Source of the DNA: Acidimicrobiaceae bacterium
GTDB taxonomy: Bacteria; Actinomycetota; Acidimicrobiia; Acidimicrobiales; RAAP-2
Assembly (NCBI GenBank): GCA_027315045.1
Contig: DAHUZS010000027.1
Span: 1 to 39,942, forward strand
Direction: 5' to 3'
DNA length: 39,942 nucleotides
Shown: piece after piece, positions 19,511 to 27,705 of the stretch
Layout: each line of letters begins with the position of its first letter
Numbering within the stretch: position 1 is the stretch's first letter
Notes under the pieces: model-generated
What the model saw: the letters and a program-made list of their open reading frames with translations, nothing else
Told to the model about the DNA's origin: nothing
Database searches by the model: none
Program-made: the position numbers and the translations under genes

Positions 19511-20149
19511 ATGAGGACCGGCAGGTCGTCGCCGGCCGCCCCCTTTGAGCTGGTCGGTCGGCGGGTGACGTTGCGGACGCTGCGCGAGTCGGACTACGAG
19601 CCCTGGCACGAGATCCGGGTGCGGTGTCGGGACTGGCTCGTGCCCTGGGAGCCGCGGCCGGCCGGGTCGCCGCCGGCGGCCGAGGACCGGGCGAGCTTCG
19701 CCGCCCGTTGCGCCGTGCGCGAGCGCGAACGCCAGGTGGGCTCGGGCTACGGGTTCGGGATCTTCGTCGGTCCGCGCCTGGTCGGTGAGCTCACCGTCTC
19801 TGCCATCCAGCGCGGTCCGTTCCAGAGCGCCTCGATCGGCTATTGGATCGACCGGGACTGGGCCGGTCAGAGCCTCGTTCCCGAGGCGGTCGTCGTCGCG
19901 CTGCGCTTCGCCTTCGACATGCTTGGCCTGCACCGGGTCGAAGTGTCGATCATCCCCCGCAACGCCGCCAGCCGACGGGTGGCCGAGAAGCTCGATCTGC
20001 GGTTGGAGGGCATCTCGGAGCGCTATCTCGAGATCGACGGGAAGTGGGAGGACCACGTCCGCTACGCCATGACCGCCGAGGAGTGGCAGCTGCGTCGGGC
20101 CGAGCTCATCTCGGGCTGGCTGACGGGGTCCGAGGGCCTGGCCACCTGA
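19511..20149 (+). CDS. GNAT-family N-acetyltransferase (RimJ/RimL-like)
   Basis: The protein has 212 residues. It begins with the acetyltransf_3 pattern LVGRRVTLRTLRESDYEPWHE, then GELTVSAIQRGPFQSASIGYW and IDRDWAGQSLVPEAV (acetyl-CoA pyrophosphate loop region). LGLHRVEVSIIPRNAASRRV and EKLDLRLEGISERYLEIDG follow, typical of enzymes that acetylate the N-terminal Ala/Ser of ribosomal proteins, though many relatives act on other substrates. The ATG at 19511 lacks a good ribosome-binding site. CACGAT ends 6 nt before it and could be a -10 box of a leaderless transcript. It lies 57 nt after ppx and may be a separate unit. Confidence 0.88.
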   Translation: MRTGRSSPAAPFELVGRRVTLRTLRESDYEPWHEIRVRCRDWLVPWEPRPAGSPPAAEDRASFAARCAVRERERQVGSGYGFGIFVGPRLVGELTVSAIQRGPFQSASIGYWIDRDWAGQSLVPEAVVVALRFAFDMLGLHRVEVSIIPRNAASRRVAEKLDLRLEGISERYLEIDGKWEDHVRYAMTAEEWQLRRAELISGWLTGSEGLAT

Positions 20150-20215
20150 GCGCGAACTGGTGCCCGCCGGTCCACCCTTGACCGTGACGTCGCGTCAGCT
20201 GGTTGGACGGGTGCT

Positions 20216-20997
20216 GTGTTCGGCATCGGCACCGTGGCACGACTGGCGGGCGTATCGGTGCGGACCCTGCGCCACTACGACGAGCTCGGGCTGCTCGCGC
20301 CGCTCTGGGTCGATCCGGGTACCGCTGGTACGCGCCGAGCCAGATGCTTCGGCTGCACCGATCCTCGTGCTCGGCGACCTTGGCGTCCGCCTCGGGGAGA
20401 TGGCGGTTCTTCTCGACGAGGACCTGAGCGTCGAGGAGCTGCGCGGCGTCCTGCAGCTGCAGAGGGCTGAGGCCCGGGACCGGCTGGTTGCCGACGCCCA
20501 ACGACTGTCGCGCGTCGAGGCGCGGCCGACCCAGATGGAGGTGATGTTGGTGCCCGACTACGACGTCTTGGTGAAGCGGATGGAGCCGATGTCGGTGTTG
20601 GCCGGCAGCGAGGAGGTCGCCGCGATCCCGGGGATCGAGGCGGCGCATGCCCGGCTCTGGCCGCGGCTCCACGCGGTCCTCGACGAACTGGGCGTGCTCC
20701 ACCGCTGCCCTGCCCGTCCCCCGCGAGGTGGTCTACGACCGGGGCGGAATCGCCACCGTGGAGCTGCCCGGCCTGGTGCGGGGGGCCACCACCGTCCTCT
20801 ACGGCAACCCGGACTTCCACGGCGGGTTCTCGGCCCTTCGGGCCTGGATCGCGCAGGCCGGCGAGGTCCAGGGGGGCGACCTGGGTGAGGTCTACCTGGA
20901 CTGTGACGGGCCCCGCGACACCTGGGTGGTCGAGCTGCAGGTGGGGCTGCGCCAACCGACCCCGGTCACGCCCGACGCCCGCGTCTTGAGCGCCTGA
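20216..20997 (+). pseudogene. MerR-family regulator with GyrI-like effector domain, frameshifted
   Basis: The pieces of one protein lie in successive frames. A GTG at 20216 opens FGIGTVARLAGVSVRTLRHYDELGLL, the MerR helix-turn-helix. Near 20318 the reading moves to a second frame giving GYRWYAPSQMLRLHR. Near 20365 it moves to a third frame giving ILVLGDLGVRLGEMAVLLD and a coiled coil (VEELRGVLQLQRAEARDRL). Near 20700 it returns to the second frame with PVPREVVYDRGGIATVEL and the GyrI-like ending up to 20997. Three shifts of single bases break an otherwise well-conserved gene. If the sequence is right the gene is dead. If these are assembly errors it is a normal multidrug-type transcription regulator. 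Confidence 0.82.
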
Positions 20998-21145
20998 GGC
21001 GGCCCTGGTCCCTCAAGCCGGGGCGCCGACGGTGCGGACCGGGAGGGAGTCGAACCCCCCCAAGATGAGGAGGGAACGGCGGCGGGGCGAGCCGGCCCCC
21101 AGAACCGCTCATGGTCGTCGGCCGGAACCCCGAGGTGCTGGCTGA

Positions 21146-22165
21146 TCACCCCCATGGGAGGTTCTCTCTGCGGCCGACGGAGGGAGAACTGCCGCGGTGC
21201 AATCGCAGGGTCCGGGCGAAGGCCTCGGCCGCTCCGAGGCTGCTGTAGCGGTACTCGAACCCGGTGGCCGTGAAGGCGTCGGTGTCCATGCCCCGGCCGT
21301 AGCGGAGGAGGGTGACCAGCTCCGGCGGGAGATCGAAGAGCCTCATCCTGCGGGCCGGCGCGCTGAGCAGGCCCACCTGCCAGGGCAACAGGGGCACAAG
21401 CCGGGTGCCGCAGATGGCGGCGAGCTCTGAGAGCGGGAGGCGGCCAGCCCCGCCGACGTTGAAGGTGCCGCGAAGCTTCGAACCCAGCGTGTGCACAAGG
21501 GCCCGCACCACGTCGTCCTGTTCGACAAACTGGAGCAGGGGGTCGTAACCGAAGAGGGACGGGCAGAACGCTCGGGCCAAGTTGCGTGAGAGTGGGGCGC
21601 GGAGGTGCGAGCCAAGCACGTTGGCGAAACGGAGCACCGATACCGCCACCTTGGGGTTGTCCCGGGCGAAGTCGCCGACTAACGCCTCGGCGTCGACCAG
21701 CGACCGCTCGACCGGGGTGGTGGGCGGGCCGGACCTCCCGCACGACTCCTTGAAGGCGTAGGGGTCCTTCGAGCTCGCCCCGTAGACGAGGCCGGAGGAC
21801 TTGACCACGAGGGTACGAACGGTGGATCGACGCGTCCCTGCCGCGGCCAACAGGTTCATCGTGCCGATGACGTTGACCTCGTGGAGGCGAGCCGGGGACC
21901 CGAGCGTCGAGTCGACGATGAGCCCCGTGTGCACGATGGTGTCCGCGCCGACGCCATCGACGATCCGGTCGAGGGTCGAGAAGTTCGGATCGCTGACTCG
22001 GACGAAGTCGGCGCCCTCGAGTGGGATCGACGGGGCCCGGGCGCCGATGGCGACGATCACCTCGGCGTTTCTTGCGGACTCGAGGGCCCGGGCGACCCGG
22101 CCGCCCCAGAAAGTGTCGGCGCCGGTGACGAGGACCCGACGGAGCCCTTCAGCCGAACCAGGCAC
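21146..22165 (-). CDS. NAD-dependent epimerase/dehydratase (extended SDR)
   Basis: The protein has 339 residues. The Rossmann glycine motif is altered to VLVTGADTFWGG (extended SDRs usually have GxxGxxG; here the first two Gly are kept and the third is doubled). DTIVHTG and EVNVIGTMNLLAAA follow. The catalytic region has KSSGLVYGAS with Tyr, but the usual YxxxK is not obvious. The C-terminal part has GTFNVGGAGRLPLSELA. The GTG start lies 17 nt inside the upstream acyltransferase gene on the same strand, so the two are coupled. Actinobacterial pairs of this kind are common near envelope-lipid genes, so a lipid or glycolipid substrate is possible, but the sequence does not show it. Confidence 0.82.
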   Translation of the reverse strand: MPGSAEGLRRVLVTGADTFWGGRVARALESARNAEVIVAIGARAPSIPLEGADFVRVSDPNFSTLDRIVDGVGADTIVHTGLIVDSTLGSPARLHEVNVIGTMNLLAAAGTRRSTVRTLVVKSSGLVYGASSKDPYAFKESCGRSGPPTTPVERSLVDAEALVGDFARDNPKVAVSVLRFANVLGSHLRAPLSRNLARAFCPSLFGYDPLLQFVEQDDVVRALVHTLGSKLRGTFNVGGAGRLPLSELAAICGTRLVPLLPWQVGLLSAPARRMRLFDLPPELVTLLRYGRGMDTDAFTATGFEYRYSSLGAAEAFARTLRLHRGSSPSVGRRENLPWG

Positions 22166-23042
22166 TCCGACGCTCCGCGAGCATGTCGTAGAGGGTCTGC
22201 TGGAGGTCGGCCCGGATCCGTTCAGCCCCCTCCATCACGGCCGAACGCGGGTAATGGTCGAGATCAGGTGCCACGTCGAAGGTGATCGGATCGAGCACCC
22301 TCAGTTTGAACTTCGCGGGGAGCGGGAGCAGGAATCCGAGAGGGCCCAAGGCCATCATGTTCGCCGTCACCGGAAAGTACGGCACGCGCAAAAGACGGCT
22401 GAGGGCGGGGACCCGGAAGAGCATCGGCATGACCTCCTCACTCCCTACCACCGCGATCGGGATGACTGGGACCCCGGCCCGCATGGCGATCTCCACGACC
22501 CCGCCCCGTCCGAACCGGCGAAGGTGGTAGCGCTCGGCGAAGCGCTTGGACGGGCCCTTCGAACCCTCCGGGAAGACCAAAGCCAGTTGGCCCTGCTGGC
22601 GCAGGAGCCTGTAGGCGTTGTCGGGGTTGGCCACCACGCCTCCGCTCCGTGACCACAGGGTGCCCACGACCGGGACGGTCCGAAAGAAGTAGTCGGCCAT
22701 CCCGTAGACCGGCCTGCCCAGCTCGATCTCGATCCCGTGCATGATCACCGGGGCGTCCTGGGGGAGCGCGCCGGCGTGGTTGGCGATGAGCAGTGCCCCG
22801 CCGGTCGAGGGGATCTTGTCCAGGCCCTCCCACTCCGTCCGGAACCAGACCCGGTAGATCGGGTCGTAGAGCACACGGGCCAGCTGCCGGATCCGCTCGG
22901 ATCGACCCCATTCGTCGACATCGGAGCGGCGGGGCGGGTCGGGGACCGTCGCCGACGTCACCTGGTGGTGCTTGCCGTTGGTCTCAGCCGGAGCCGGATG
23001 CTCGCCCTTCACGGGGGCTTTGTGCTTGGGCACCCGCTCCAT
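22149..23042 (-). CDS. PlsC-like lysophospholipid acyltransferase
   Basis: A 297-residue acyltransferase probably acting on glycerolipids at the membrane. After about 70 polar residues comes YDPIYRVWFRTEWEGLDKIP, then block I LLIANHAGALPQDAPV, where His and Asp are six residues apart rather than the textbook four, as in a recognised actinobacterial subgroup. Block III is LVFPEGSKGPSKRF (normally FPEGTRS) and block IV VPVIPIAVVG. The ATG at 23042 is part of TACGATG. A GTG three codons further in (23033) would lie 7 nt after a TACGAT -10 box and may be the true, leaderless start. The 3' end overlaps the epimerase gene by 17 nt. Confidence 0.85.
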   Translation of the reverse strand: MERVPKHKAPVKGEHPAPAETNGKHHQVTSATVPDPPRRSDVDEWGRSERIRQLARVLYDPIYRVWFRTEWEGLDKIPSTGGALLIANHAGALPQDAPVIMHGIEIELGRPVYGMADYFFRTVPVVGTLWSRSGGVVANPDNAYRLLRQQGQLALVFPEGSKGPSKRFAERYHLRRFGRGGVVEIAMRAGVPVIPIAVVGSEEVMPMLFRVPALSRLLRVPYFPVTANMMALGPLGFLLPLPAKFKLRVLDPITFDVAPDLDHYPRSAVMEGAERIRADLQQTLYDMLAERRSAWFG

Positions 23043-23084
23043 CGTACCGACGCCCGGAGCGGCGATTCCCGGCCCGACGCGTGC

Positions 23085-23815
23085 TCAGGGTCGCCCCGCC
23101 GCCACCAACCCGTCGGTGAACAGCGGCGAATACGACACCGTCGCCCCGGTGTAGGGGGCTTGGATGACACTCAGGGGGCCGTAGGGGCCGGAACCGACGT
23201 ACATGACCACGTGGTTCATCTGCTTGTCGTTGTCGAGGTTGGAGTAGAAGAGCAGGTCGCCGGCTGGAGCTGTTCCGGCGGGACGTGGGGGACGGTGGCC
23301 GCCTGCTCCGCGGCGACCCGAGGGATCGAGACCTCGCCTGGGCCCATGACCACGGGGTCAGACCCGAGCAGTCCAAACCGTTCCCAGGCGTCTCGCCGCC
23401 CCACAGGTGGGGGACCCCGAGCTTGGACTCGGCGGTGACCACGGCGATGGCTCCGGGGCCCGGCCGCGACGCGACCTCCGAGACGGTCGGGACACCCCCC
23501 TCGATCGCGGCGGCGTTGAGGGCGGTCACGGCGTTCCAGGACCCCTGGTCTCCGAGGGCCACCGCCACGATCGCGTCCTGGGTGGCGTTCCTGGCCGCGA
23601 GCTGGCATCGCTCGGGTGGGAGGCGGCGTACGCGGCCTCCGCCTGGTCTGCTGGTCGACGTACTGGGCGACCTCGGTCGCCAAGGTGCCGCGGACCTGGT
23701 CGAACGTGGCCTGGACCGCCGCCACCGCTAGGTGATTGGCGACTTGGAGGGCGTAGAGACGGCTCAGCGCGTTGGCAGCCTGCTGCTCCTGGCTCTGCTC
23801 CAGGTTGGTGGTCAA
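23085..23815 (-). pseudogene. NlpC/P60 peptidoglycan hydrolase, multiply frameshifted
   Basis: A single protein can be pieced together across frames. The ATG at 23815 starts MTTNLEQSQEQQAANAL, a helical N-terminus. ADQAEAAYAASHP follows in another frame. A long stretch then includes QDAIVAVALGDQGSW, AVVTAESKLGVPHLWGG and DCSGL, with the NlpC/P60 catalytic Cys. VSIPRVAAEQAATVPH is in the next frame, and DLLFYSNLD, MNHVVMYVGSGPYG (catalytic His) and the end GLVAAGRP with TGA at 23085 in another. At least four single-base shifts are needed. One is CCGGCGAC where CCGGGCGAC would restore the frame. Motifs are intact, so either decay is very recent or the assembly has homopolymer errors. The family cleaves peptide stems of the cell wall. 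Confidence 0.82.
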
Positions 23816-23830
23816 TGCCAGATGACCCTC

Positions 23831-24158
23831 CTAAATGTAAGTCTTGAGGGCACCGGCGACGGTGGTCATGTCGCCGACCATCGGGTTCTGGTCCGGTTCT
23901 GGGCGACCGAGCCGGTCGGCACAGGTGGCGATAGCCGAGTCGATGCGGGTGGCCGGTTCGTCGTCGACGGAGGCGTCGACGACGTCGCGGGCGAGTTGTG
24001 CCGGATCACCTCCACTGCGCGCCGGGTTAGGGCCAGTTGGGCTCGAGCATGGCCACCTCTGCCTGGCTCGTGGCGATTTGGATCTGGGTGGTGTCCGTTG
24101 GGGCGGAAGGGGAGGGGAGCAGCGGAACGACGGCCGAGCTCGAGACGAGACAGGGCAC
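23831..24158 (-). pseudogene. Small putative secreted or helical protein, frameshifted
   Basis: This lies 15 nt upstream of the NlpC/P60 gene on the same strand. One frame from the GTG at 24158 gives a hydrophobic start (PCLVSSSAVVPLLPSP), then TTQIQIATSQAEVAML. A single added base would continue it as AQLALTRRA. A second shift leads to PAQLARDVVDASVDDEP and the end MVGDMTTVAGALKTYI, with TAA at 23831. The pieces look like one short protein with a helical repeat-like middle, possibly partner of the hydrolase. I do not recognise a family. The frame changes match those of its neighbour, so both share the same question of decay or sequencing error. Confidence 0.4.
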
Positions 24159-24261
24159 GACAAACGATCCGACCTTGGCCGAAGCCGTCAGAGCAGACTA
24201 TTGAGGGAGGTGGTCGGAGGCGGGGATCCCCAGGGAGCCCCGACGAGCGGATCCGTCGCTC

Positions 24262-24335
24262 GGGGGCGTAGCCCAATAGGCAGAGGCAGGGCGCTTAAAC
24301 CGCCCCAAGTGAGGGTTCGAATCCCTTCGCCCCCA
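24262..24335 (+). tRNA. tRNA with UAA anticodon (Leu), class I shape
   Basis: A complete fold of 74 nt. Acceptor GGGGGCG (24262-24268) pairs with CGCCCCC (24328-24334). The D arm is GCC/GGC with GG in the loop. The anticodon stem GGGCG/CGCCC encloses loop CTTAAAC, so the anticodon is UAA for the leucine codon UUA. The T arm GAGGG-TTCGAAT-CCCTT has one G-U pair. The discriminator is A; CCA is not encoded (CCG follows). The variable region is only 5 nt (CAAGT), whereas bacterial tRNA-Leu normally has a long class II variable arm. It could be a leucine tRNA of unusual build or one charged with something else. Confidence 0.85.
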
Positions 24336-24719
24336 CCGCAAAACGTTGTCGTGTTGGGTCCGTCGTCGCGCGTCTAGAGGCGGGCAATGTGTCTGCCAGC
24401 CTGCTGACCCTCGACAAGATCGCCGAGGCGTCGGGGTCGAACTCGTTGTCAGCTTCGTGGACTTCGACGAACGGTCGCTGGCCGATCGACTGCGGGCTCG
24501 GAGCCAATCGGATTCATCGTGCGTCGGTGAGATCACGGAGCCGGTCGAGTAGTGGCCCAGAGTTCGAACAGCGACAACTCAGGACCACCACACGGCTCCT
24601 TTGGGTGGTGGAGGTCCTCGAAACAGATCGGATTGGTTGACGGAAGTCTGGCCGTGCGATCGATCGGGCTGAGAACGCGCACGCGTTGGTCCGGACGAAC
24701 ATCCGGGTTGATGAGCGAA
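24336..24719. other. Intergenic region after the tRNA, nothing recognised
   Basis: These 384 nt lie between the tRNA and the 3' end of the lipase gene. They have lower GC than the flanking genes and only short, unconvincing frames. No repeat of the tRNA 3' end, no integrase and no terminator stem was recognised. Confidence 0.5.
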
Positions 24720-26114
24720 CTAGGCGTGGTGCGAGGCAGGTATGGGTATGGGCGCGATCGAGTTCCCCGCGCTGATGGCGTCGCAGCCGTTCTGGAAGGG
24801 CAGATGCTCGAACCGCTGGGTCAAGAAGGTCTGAGCCTGCTCGAGGAAGGGCAGGCCCACCTGGCCGTGGTTGAGCCCCTGATCGATGTGCAGCTGAACC
24901 GGGACCTTGCGTTGACAGTAGATGTGCGCGAGCTGCTGGACGTCCTTGGCCACCATGATCCCGTCACCGACCGGGTCCGAGCGACCGTTCACGATGAACA
25001 GCGGGGCCCGTGGCGTGCCGGTGCGGCTCATGATGAGGTGATCGAGCAAGCGGACGAGAATCGGCACCTCCGTCACGTCCCGGTACCGAGGTTTGAACAT
25101 CTGTTGTGTCGTGAGTCCGATGTAGCTGCCAACGCACCCGTTCTGGTTGGCGTCCACGGCCGCGATGCCCGCCGGCGTGAGGTACTTGCCGAGATGACGG
25201 ATGCCGAAGCCCCGGGCGATGCCATCGAACACAGTCGGGATGACCCAGGTCCACGGCGTACCGGGATGGTCGACGTAGGCGAGATTGTGGAACAGGTCGA
25301 CGGGGACACCGCCTTCGGCCACTCCCACGATGTCGAGGCGGGGGGCGTACGCCCGCGCCAGTTCGGACGCGAACTCGGTAGCGATGGACCCACCTGAATA
25401 GCCGACCATTCCCACTGGTGTGCGGGACTCGGGGACTCCCAACCACCTCTCCGCCGCCCTGATGGCGTCGAGCGTCTCGTAGCCGCTCTGTTGACCGGCC
25501 CCGTAGGCGAGATTCTCACCCTCGTAGTCCGCGGTGACCACGGTGTCGCCGGCGGCAACGTAGCGCAGCATCAACACCACCTCTGCTTCTTTGCCAGTCT
25601 GGAGGGTGTAGCTGGGATCGCATCGGGCTCCGAGGGCGTCGTAGGCCGTTTGGTAGGAGACCAGTCGAGTGGCGACCGGCCCGACCGGGTCGACCGATTC
25701 GAGCACGGTCGCCACCGAGACTGTTCGGTGACCGAGTTCATCGGTGGTGACATAGAGGAGCTGAATCGCATTCACCTTGGTGGACGCCCCCGCCCCGGCG
25801 AGGATGACGTGTCGAGTCCGCAACACCGTGCCCGGTGCACGGTGCGCCAAGGATCTGTGCCACCGGTAGAAAGGATCGGTCGTGGGGATCTGGGGGCCCG
25901 ACGCCCCGTCGTTCGTCACCGGGGGCTTGGTCTTGTCGGCGAGCGGGGAGCCGGTGGTGGTCGTCGAGTTCCGGGCCGCCCCCGCCGTCGGTGGGCCGCC
26001 GTAGGCGGCAGCGGCGATCGCAACCGCGAGGATTGCGGTGGCCGCCAGCGTGCCGCGGCGCCCGGGAAGACGCCGCCTCGGGTGCTGGCCCGGCTCTTGG
26101 GTGCTTGGAACCAT
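24720..26114 (-). CDS. Secreted lipase (LIP family, alpha/beta hydrolase)
   Basis: An extracellular lipase/esterase of the secretory-lipase (PF03583-like) group. A Tat- or Sec-type signal is present: basic HPRRRLPGRRG, then the hydrophobic run LAATAILAVAIAAAAYGG, with likely cleavage after TAGA near residue 46. The catalytic triad is visible: Ser240 in VGYSGGSIA, Asp380 in NGRSDPVG and His416 in GLNHGQVG. Internal sequences such as YRWHRSLAHRAPGTVLRTR and VSYQTAYDALG are characteristic of the group. The ATG at 26114 is chosen because AGGAG lies just upstream; another ATG at 26126 is possible. The gene follows the sigma/anti-sigma pair on the same strand after a 149-nt gap and may be part of its regulon. 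Confidence 0.85.
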   Translation of the reverse strand: MVPSTQEPGQHPRRRLPGRRGTLAATAILAVAIAAAAYGGPPTAGAARNSTTTTGSPLADKTKPPVTNDGASGPQIPTTDPFYRWHRSLAHRAPGTVLRTRHVILAGAGASTKVNAIQLLYVTTDELGHRTVSVATVLESVDPVGPVATRLVSYQTAYDALGARCDPSYTLQTGKEAEVVLMLRYVAAGDTVVTADYEGENLAYGAGQQSGYETLDAIRAAERWLGVPESRTPVGMVGYSGGSIATEFASELARAYAPRLDIVGVAEGGVPVDLFHNLAYVDHPGTPWTWVIPTVFDGIARGFGIRHLGKYLTPAGIAAVDANQNGCVGSYIGLTTQQMFKPRYRDVTEVPILVRLLDHLIMSRTGTPRAPLFIVNGRSDPVGDGIMVAKDVQQLAHIYCQRKVPVQLHIDQGLNHGQVGLPFLEQAQTFLTQRFEHLPFQNGCDAISAGNSIAPIPIPASHHA

Positions 26115-26263
26115 CGGACTCCTCATGTGCCTGCGGGGTTGCCCCACCCCTTGTTGCCAAATCGAACCTCGACCGGGCCTTCACGCACGGTACCGACACG
26201 GCCACGACGACCGACGGCACCCACTGCACTGTCCGCGCTCCCTCCCTCTCGTGACCCCGGTTA

Positions 26264-27106
26264 TTAGCGGCCTGACGACGTTTGCGTCGGGGGCGGGGTG
26301 ACCTGTCGGAAGCCAGCAGGAACCGTAACGGTGAGCATCGTCGTGTTGGCGGCGGTGGTCGGCAACCAGGTGAAGACCGTCTGCTCCCTGCCATGGCCCG
26401 TCGATATCGACTGGATCGGTAGGTAGGTGGTCGCGCTCACCCACAGCGTCGTTGTTTGCGTCACCGGGTGTGGTCCTGATGTTGGCGCGGTGGATATGAG
26501 TTCAATGACCTGTTGCCCATCGAGTGGGGCGTGGCCGACGACCCGGTACCGGCCGGTGGCCACATCGTGCTCGATGGTCTGGGGGGTAAGTGGCTCGCAA
26601 GTCACGCCTCTGGTCCCGCGCGTCCACCAGTCGTGTTGGCCGTAGTCGACGGAGACGACCTGCCCGTCTTCGACGAAGAGCGTCCGCGCGAGCTTCCGGT
26701 TGATCGACAGGTCCGTTCGGCACGCTCCAGTCGACACGTCGACCCACGAGGTTGAGGCGAGTCGGGCACTCGAAGCCGTCGATCGGACCAGTTCTACGTC
26801 GTTGCCGGTGTTGGCGAGTGCCCTCGTGACCGCGGTGAGCACCGCCGACGCGCGAGGCGGGACCGCGCGCGTCGGAGAGGTGGAACCAAAGACCACCACT
26901 GCGCCGACGGCCAGCACGGCCGCAGCTCCGGCGACGGCGACGAACCAGGCGCCGTGAAGCGGTCGTCCCCGTCCTGGGTGGGTTCGCAGTGCATCCACCA
27001 CCACCGTTGAGCGGAACAGCGAATCCCGCTGACGGGCTTGAACGTCCGCCGACGGGGCCGCCGTGTCCGGTTCGAGCTGGCGAACGAGTTCGACGATCGT
27101 GTCCAT
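26264..27106 (-). CDS. Membrane protein encoded after ECF sigma factor, candidate anti-sigma factor
   Basis: 280 residues. The cytoplasmic N-terminal part (about 1-50: MDTIVELVRQLEPD...) is followed by one transmembrane helix (about 53-73, GAWFVAVAGAAAVLAVGAVVVF). An extracytoplasmic domain of about 200 residues follows, with paired cysteines (TGACRTD and GVTCEPL). The start lies 2 nt after the sigma-factor stop, the usual position of an anti-sigma factor. No zinc-binding HxxxCxxC motif is present, so it is not of the classical ZAS type. It resembles the actinobacterial single-pass proteins often found behind such sigma factors (sometimes labelled CU044_5270 family). Regulation of the sigma factor is inferred from position only. 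Confidence 0.65.
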   Translation of the reverse strand: MDTIVELVRQLEPDTAAPSADVQARQRDSLFRSTVVVDALRTHPGRGRPLHGAWFVAVAGAAAVLAVGAVVVFGSTSPTRAVPPRASAVLTAVTRALANTGNDVELVRSTASSARLASTSWVDVSTGACRTDLSINRKLARTLFVEDGQVVSVDYGQHDWWTRGTRGVTCEPLTPQTIEHDVATGRYRVVGHAPLDGQQVIELISTAPTSGPHPVTQTTTLWVSATTYLPIQSISTGHGREQTVFTWLPTTAANTTMLTVTVPAGFRQVTPPPTQTSSGR

Positions 27107-27108
27107 GG

Positions 27109-27705
27109 CTACTCCACTTCCTCGAGATGAGAAATCCTCAATGTGCTCTGTTGGCGGTGAAGGCCTTCTTCGAGACGGCGACGCAGCCGGCTCAGCCGGG
27201 ACCGCACGGTGCCAATGGGGACCCCGAGTGTTCTGGCCACGTCGCCGTAGCTCAACCCCTCCCAGACGTGGAGGAACAAGGCATCAACGTCTTCTTGGGG
27301 TTCGGTCACGAGCAGCCGCGCCAGCGCCGCGAGATCGTGGCGAGCCTCGGTGATCCTCGCCGCCTGGTCGACCTGGCCCGACGACTGTGTTCCCGCCAAG
27401 GACCGCAGCCGGGCGTAGGCCCGGTCCTCGACCGCTCTGGCGCGGATCGCGTCGTGCACCAGGTTGAGGGCGATCCGGAACAACCACGGCAGGGCGTTGG
27501 GCTTGGAGAGGTCATAGGAGTGTCGGGCCTCGAACGCTCGGCGAAACGTCTCTCCGGCGAGGTCGTCGGCCAAGTCGTGTCCGACCCGCCGCCCGCAGAA
27601 CCGGTAGACGGAGCCGAAGTGGCGGTCGAAGACCACCCCAAAGGACGCCGGATCGTCCTGCGCTGCCCGGATCAGCGCCGCATCGTCTTCGCCCGCTACG
27701 GTCAT
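27109..27705 (-). CDS. ECF-type RNA polymerase sigma factor
   Basis: A sigma-70 family protein with only regions 2 and 4. Region 2 has FDRHFGSVYRFCGRRVG and AGETFRRAF. Region 4 has LHVWEGLSYGDVARTLGVPIGTVRSRLSRLRRRL, ending the helix-turn-helix. The ATG at 27705 gives 198 residues and starts just before DDAALIRAAQDDPASFG, the usual ECF beginning. The frame is open 51 codons further upstream, but that extension is of unlikely composition and would overlap the candidate promoter. A sequence GGAAC-N16-CGTAA lies directly upstream, suggesting the factor drives its own transcription. The partner membrane gene begins 2 nt after the stop. Confidence 0.9.
   Translation of the reverse strand: MTVAGEDDAALIRAAQDDPASFGVVFDRHFGSVYRFCGRRVGHDLADDLAGETFRRAFEARHSYDLSKPNALPWLFRIALNLVHDAIRARAVEDRAYARLRSLAGTQSSGQVDQAARITEARHDLAALARLLVTEPQEDVDALFLHVWEGLSYGDVARTLGVPIGTVRSRLSRLRRRLEEGLHRQQSTLRISHLEEVE

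Noticed and set aside
21034-21062. A tRNA-3'-half-like sequence on the minus strand (TTCGACT loop with GC-rich stems)
   Set aside because: No matching 5' acceptor, D arm or anticodon arm is found within tRNA length, and no CCA or integrase is nearby. Chance resemblance in GC-rich DNA is more likely.
24262-24719. The tRNA at 24.3 kb as the attachment site of an integrative element
   Set aside because: No integrase, no repeated tRNA 3' end and no phage or conjugation genes were seen within the window.
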